6,008 bases of DNA, from contig JALGTV010000159.1 of NCBI GenBank assembly GCA_029821215.1, positions 1-6,008 on the forward strand, given 5' to 3'. How positions within the stretch are numbered: position 1 is the stretch's first letter; every line of letters starts with the position of its first letter. This document shows, in pieces, positions 5,890 through 6,008 of this stretch. A model generated the notes under the pieces. It did no database searches, was not told where the DNA came from, and worked only from the letters and a program-made list of their open reading frames with translations. The position numbers and the translations under genes are program-made. This DNA comes from Candidatus Zipacnadia bacterium (GTDB lineage Bacteria > Armatimonadota > Zipacnadia > Zipacnadales > Zipacnadaceae).

Positions 5890-6008
5890 ATGCCGATTAC
5901 TCACGCCTACACTCCAGGATTAACCGTATCGGAGTCAGTAACGCTCCGCAAGACCCGGCGGTTGCCCTTGCCCGGGCAGATACATGTTGCCCCGGGACAG
6001 CCGGTGGC
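5890..6008 (+). CDS. Start of a protein of unknown function, possible barrel-sandwich/biotinyl-like N-terminus, cut by the window edge
   Basis: From ATG 5890 the frame is open to the right edge, giving 39 complete residues starting MPITHAYTPGLTV and containing KTRRLPLPGQIHVAPGQPV. The run 'PLPG-x(2)-hydrophobic-x-V-x-PG-x-x-V' is the entry pattern of barrel-sandwich hybrid (lipoyl/biotinyl-like) domains, which also occur in RnfC, HlyD-type proteins and RpoC inserts. I recall a protein with a similar start next to GlmL genes in Chloroflexota, but its role is unknown to me. It begins nine bases after the GlmL stop with no clear Shine-Dalgarno sequence, so translation probably depends on coupling. 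Confidence 0.75.
   Translation, partial: MPITHAYTPGLTVSESVTLRKTRRLPLPGQIHVAPGQPV

Overview
This window comes from a bacterial chromosome of moderately high GC. It carries housekeeping-type genes and no sign of phage, insertion sequence, CRISPR or RNA genes. A trxB followed by two small conserved-looking proteins, a 597-residue GlmL/MutL-family ATPase and a protein with a PLPG/PGQPV start is a combination I associate with Chloroflexota (Anaerolineae or Dehalococcoidia type). That assignment rests on memory of gene neighbourhoods and is tentative.

Layout. Positions 1-401 (minus) hold the N-terminal 133 residues of a family 2 glycosyltransferase running off the left edge. A short divergent intergenic region (402-580) holds a 15-bp near-perfect direct repeat, one copy of which spans the start codon of a 195-residue membrane protein (581-1168, plus). 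A convergent gap (1169-1316) follows, with a bulged hairpin and a 41-codon minus-strand ORF of unclear status. Next comes cdsA, phosphatidate cytidylyltransferase, on the minus strand (1317-2185). The remainder is a plus-strand cluster, 2366 to the right edge: trxB, a two-TM membrane protein, a 108-residue protein, the GlmL-family ATPase, and the start of a further gene. Gaps are 13 bp, two 4-bp overlaps (GTGA, ATGA) and 9 bp, so this looks like one translationally coupled operon.

The most concrete anomaly is in cdsA. Its first 20 or so codons lie in a different frame from the rest. The break falls exactly on an 8-bp perfect tandem duplication (2116-2131). Removing one copy restores a continuous 286-residue CdsA. 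This is a recent slippage mutation, a reversible phase-variation switch, or an assembly error. An internal GGGAGG seven bases before a CTG codon might allow a shortened product. The CdsA signature is otherwise intact except that the lysine of the KD pair is aspartate.

The trxB-GlmL cluster is the best candidate for an undescribed system. A GlmL-type ASKHA ATPase is present without any B12-dependent mutase subunit in view, and it is coupled to a thioredoxin reductase and two uncharacterised proteins. Its function cannot be read from the sequence.
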